Notes under the pieces: model-generated
Seen by the model: only the letters and a program-made list of their open reading frames with translations
The model's database searches: none
What the model was told of the DNA's origin: nothing
Shown: piece by piece, positions 61,136 through 64,000 of the stretch
Numbering within the stretch: the first letter of the stretch is position 1
How the letters are laid out: each line of letters opens with the position of its first letter
Assembly: GCF_036850765.1 (NCBI RefSeq)
Contig: NC_089490.1
Coordinates: forward strand, 273,186,482-273,250,481
DNA from: Saccopteryx bilineata
Taxonomy: Eukaryota; Chordata; Mammalia; Chiroptera; Emballonuridae
DNA: 64,000 bases
Direction: 5' to 3'
Translations under genes and position numbers: made by a program

Positions 61136-63112
61136 ACATCCAGTATCACAGAGCTTGATGGAGGAGCCCTGATTGTGTATCAGAAGGAAGGCAGCCAGGT
61201 GAGGAGCGACCCAAGGAGCCCTCCGCCAGGGCTTTCCATGGGTGCGTCTCCTTCCCACCTCCTTTCCCTGTAGTCACAAAGTGATGCTAGACAGCAGCCA
61301 TCAGAAATACTAAAATACTAAAAAGTCATAACTTGTTTTTTAAATATAGAGCACATGTTTGAGTAAATAATTGATCTCCAATATATTGTTTCATACTTAT
61401 CATGTTTCATAATATGGCATAAGTTGTATCAGAAACCTTAGAAGAACATTTGTTTTTAATTCAGATAATTAGGTAATTATCCAATTTCCAGAAACTAAAA
61501 ACTAATTTTAAGAAATATTCTGGAGAATTTTTTTGTCTGACTTCTTGTTGTAAGATTCATAATACAAAAAGTTGAAAACCCCTAATACTTTACCTTCAAA
61601 ATAAATATAACTTTGTTGGTTATCAGAAAAAAGTTTCCAAGTACTGAAAGCAATTACGAAAAGAACACAGAGGTATTTATAGAATGAATGAGTGAGTGAA
61701 CAAGCAATTGAATACTTGAAATTTTAATATTGTCTTTACTAGTAGGCAAATAAACAGCATTTCTCTAAGACTCATATTTTTATGATGTCTGAAATTATGG
61801 CTTTTTTTATTTTAAAATTATGTCATTAAAATGAATTCCTTCACTATCAGTTGAGCCACAAATTTTTTCTGAAAAGTAGTCCATTTGTCACTCTTCTATT
61901 GGGTGATTTTATTCATACACTTACAGATTATCTTCTGCTCTCCCCTTCTCATCTCTCATTGACAGAAATGAAAATAAGACATTATTTTTCAGTGTGTCTT
62001 TTCACTTTCACATTTGCTATTATTTTATTTCCAATTTGAATGTTTTTATTGTATGTGTAGATTGTTTGAGAGTATTCACAGTTGTTATTTTCAATTAAAA
62101 ATTAGTATTTCATAGAATTTAAAATTTTGACAGATAATGCTGAGCTACCTCATTTCTGAATTTAGAGTGCTTTGTACTGATTCTTTTGAAAAGTGAACTA
62201 AAAGTGGCTTTACATGGAGAAATATGCATACTCACAAAGCATTAAAATGAGCCTCTTGGTAGTGTTAGCCTGTCTTGGCTGAAAGGAAGTCTGGGGCCAG
62301 CTCTGTATTCACAGAGCAGGCCTGCTACCGGGAGTCTGGGTGATGCCAAGAGAACAGGGCAAGGGTGCAGGAGCCCCAGTTTAGGAAGTTAAAATAGAAG
62401 AAAGCCAGTTGAGCTTTCTTTATGCAAACCACTCAGGGGCAGTAGACAGAAGCCCAGCAGGCCCATCATGCTCCACGAGTTGCCTGAGTGCCAAGGAAGA
62501 TTCTTTCTCAGTTCCTGCTATTGTTCCTGTTGAACATGGCAGCCCTGAGCCAGATACAATTAGGCTTTTTCTTGACAGATTGTTTGTGCTAAGCCTTGAC
62601 AGTTTGGGAACCAAAATGATACTGTTGTATCTTTTAGAGTCTGAACCAAAGAAGATGTTTTGGAAAATCAAAGTAAATATAACAAAAAACACTCTATATT
62701 AAGACCAAAGTTCATGTCATGTTTGAGCAAAGAAATTAAATACATTTTTTTGGTAATTGTATTAATGATTTACTATAACTTTCAATATATTATATGAAAA
62801 ATATCCATGGAAGTATTGTGGGGTCTCAGGTTATACAACCTAAAAACAACTTAATATGAAGGAGAGATCTCTATTAGTAGAGAGCTTAAGATACACTAAG
62901 ATCTTACACACCTTCTTGTTCTTGATATTGACTACACATCTTCTAAGGCCATCTTCACTGGCCTTATGGCTACTCAATGTGCAGGCCATGATCTGTATCT
63001 TGACACAGTTACATAATTCCTCATCCTAAAAGTTGGGGTGAGGGTTGGAAGTATGCAACAGAAGACTTGATGATGGTGCAAAATGGGACATGAAGAAAAA
63101 ACCATAAAAAAT
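61136..63112. other. About 2 kb without recognised gene or repeat
   Basis: AT-rich. The overlapping opposite-strand frames at 62409-62702 are compositionally ordinary. Confidence 0.45.
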
Positions 63113-63122
63113 TATGAGCTTT

Positions 63123-63441
63123 TGCCTGACCAGGCAGTGGCACAGTGGATAGAGTGTTGGACTGGGATGCGGAAAACCCAGGTTCGAGACCCCAAGGTCG
63201 CCAGCTTGAGCGCTGGTTCATTTGGTTTGAGCAAAAGCTCACCAGCTTGGACCCAAGGTCGCTGGCTTGAGCAAGGGGTTACTCGGTCTGCTGAAGGTCT
63301 GCGGTCAAGGCACATATGAGAAAGCAATCAATGTACAACTAAGATGTCGCAACACACAACAAAAAACTAATGATTGATGCTTCTCATCTCTCCGTTCCTA
63401 TCTGTCTATCCCTCTCTCTGACTCTCTTTCTCTCTGTCTTG
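63123..63441 (+). mobile_element. tRNA-derived bat SINE, GCCTGACC type, young copy
   Basis: Starts TGCCTGACCAGGCAGTGGCA with A box TGGCACAGTGG (63138-63148) and B box GGTTCGAGACC (63181-63191). The body holds two related 'AAGGTCGCNGGCTTGAGC' blocks, then 'AAGGCACATATGAGAAAGCA', 'ATTGATGCTTCTCATCTCTC' and a CT-rich end. The TSD ATGAGCTTT is at 63114-63122 and 63442-63450. Unusually it has no A-rich tail. Confidence 0.94.
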
Positions 63442-63450
63442 ATGAGCTTT

Positions 63451-63980
63451 CTTATTATTTACACCACTGAGACTAGAAATACCTCAATAAATAATTTTAG
63501 TGGTTAATTATAACAAACGGGGTGGATTTGCCTCTTACATATTTTTTTTTAAATCTAAATTGACTTTTCTCCTTGTATTTTCATACAGAATCAATTTATC
63601 TTTATATTTATTTTGGAAATTATTTTATTATCAATTTGTAGATTTAGAAATTCTGAAAAATGTGGATAAGTATTAGTAACTTTGGACTTTGATAAAATTG
63701 CACTGGAAGTGAAAAGTCTGATTGATAATTATGTTCTGTTGGCTTTTAACATCCTGTTCTTTCTTAATCTCAACCTATGCAACTAATTTCTTTCCTTTCT
63801 TTGTGTAGAGCTCTCATATGATGTGATAGTGTAGTCTGAGTTATGTCCCAAGTCATGAAGGATTCTGGTACATATGGCCTGTAGCTCCCATTTTAAAAGT
63901 GTTGGTAAGCATATTCATGGGAATTTTGGTTTTTGACTATTTGTCATAGAGGATGTACATGGGCAGGCCTGGATCTATTA
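63451..63980. other. No gene seen
   Basis: AT-rich anonymous sequence. Confidence 0.5.
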
Positions 63981-64000
63981 CAGGGGTCTTCAACACAGAA
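63981..64000 (+). mobile_element. Possible hAT end cut by the window edge
   Basis: The last bases begin CAGGGGTCTTCAAC, which fits the CAGNGGT start shared by the hAT families here. The rest lies outside the window, so this is only a suggestion. Confidence 0.35.

Overview
This window is mammalian nuclear DNA with no protein-coding host gene, RNA gene, operon, CRISPR array or phage that I can support. Open reading frames are short and scattered over both strands, as expected by chance in non-coding DNA. The longest one (267 codons, near 43 kb on the minus strand) lies in a decayed DNA transposon. What can be annotated is almost entirely mobile elements and simple repeats, set in long stretches of anonymous, mostly AT-rich sequence.

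The repeats point to a bat. Seven tRNA-derived SINEs of two types are present. One type has a head like GCCCTGGCCNGTTGGCTCAG and a GC-rich body of about 400 bp; the other begins GCCTGACCAGGCAGTGGCAC. From memory these resemble the Rhin-1-type SINEs of horseshoe bats and relatives more than the short VES SINEs of vesper bats, so Rhinolophoidea is my best guess (inference). Several non-autonomous hAT elements with intact 8-bp target site duplications (TSDs) also fit, because young DNA transposons are unusual in mammals other than bats.

Layout. 0-5 kb: a hAT MITE (849-1145), a SINE, L2 and MIR fragments. 5-12 kb: an old L1 fragment, then about 6.8 kb with no recognisable element. 12.36-13.04 kb: a young 5'-truncated L1 with an open ORF2 C-terminus. 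14-25 kb: three more hAT MITEs, an MLT1 LTR, an 81-bp minisatellite and a SINE. 25.4-25.9 kb: a long degenerate ATCTAT-type repeat. 26-38 kb: mostly anonymous DNA with MIR, L2 and MLT1 copies, a mariner-like MITE, a hAT MITE inside an L2, and an L1 inside an older L1. 41.77-44.23 kb: a 2,466-bp autonomous-type hAT transposon with a perfect TSD and a broken transposase gene. 44.4-48.2 kb: four Rhin-1-like SINEs in mixed orientation. 48-64 kb: AT-rich anonymous DNA, two MLT1 LTRs (one split by a hAT MITE), a MER5A, and a SINE near the end.

The items I rate highest are the CTCF-like motif pair carried by the youngest GC-rich SINE, the autonomous-type hAT copy with its 14-bp subterminal hairpin, and the nested insertions that give a relative time order. 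I found no convincing undescribed multi-gene system.
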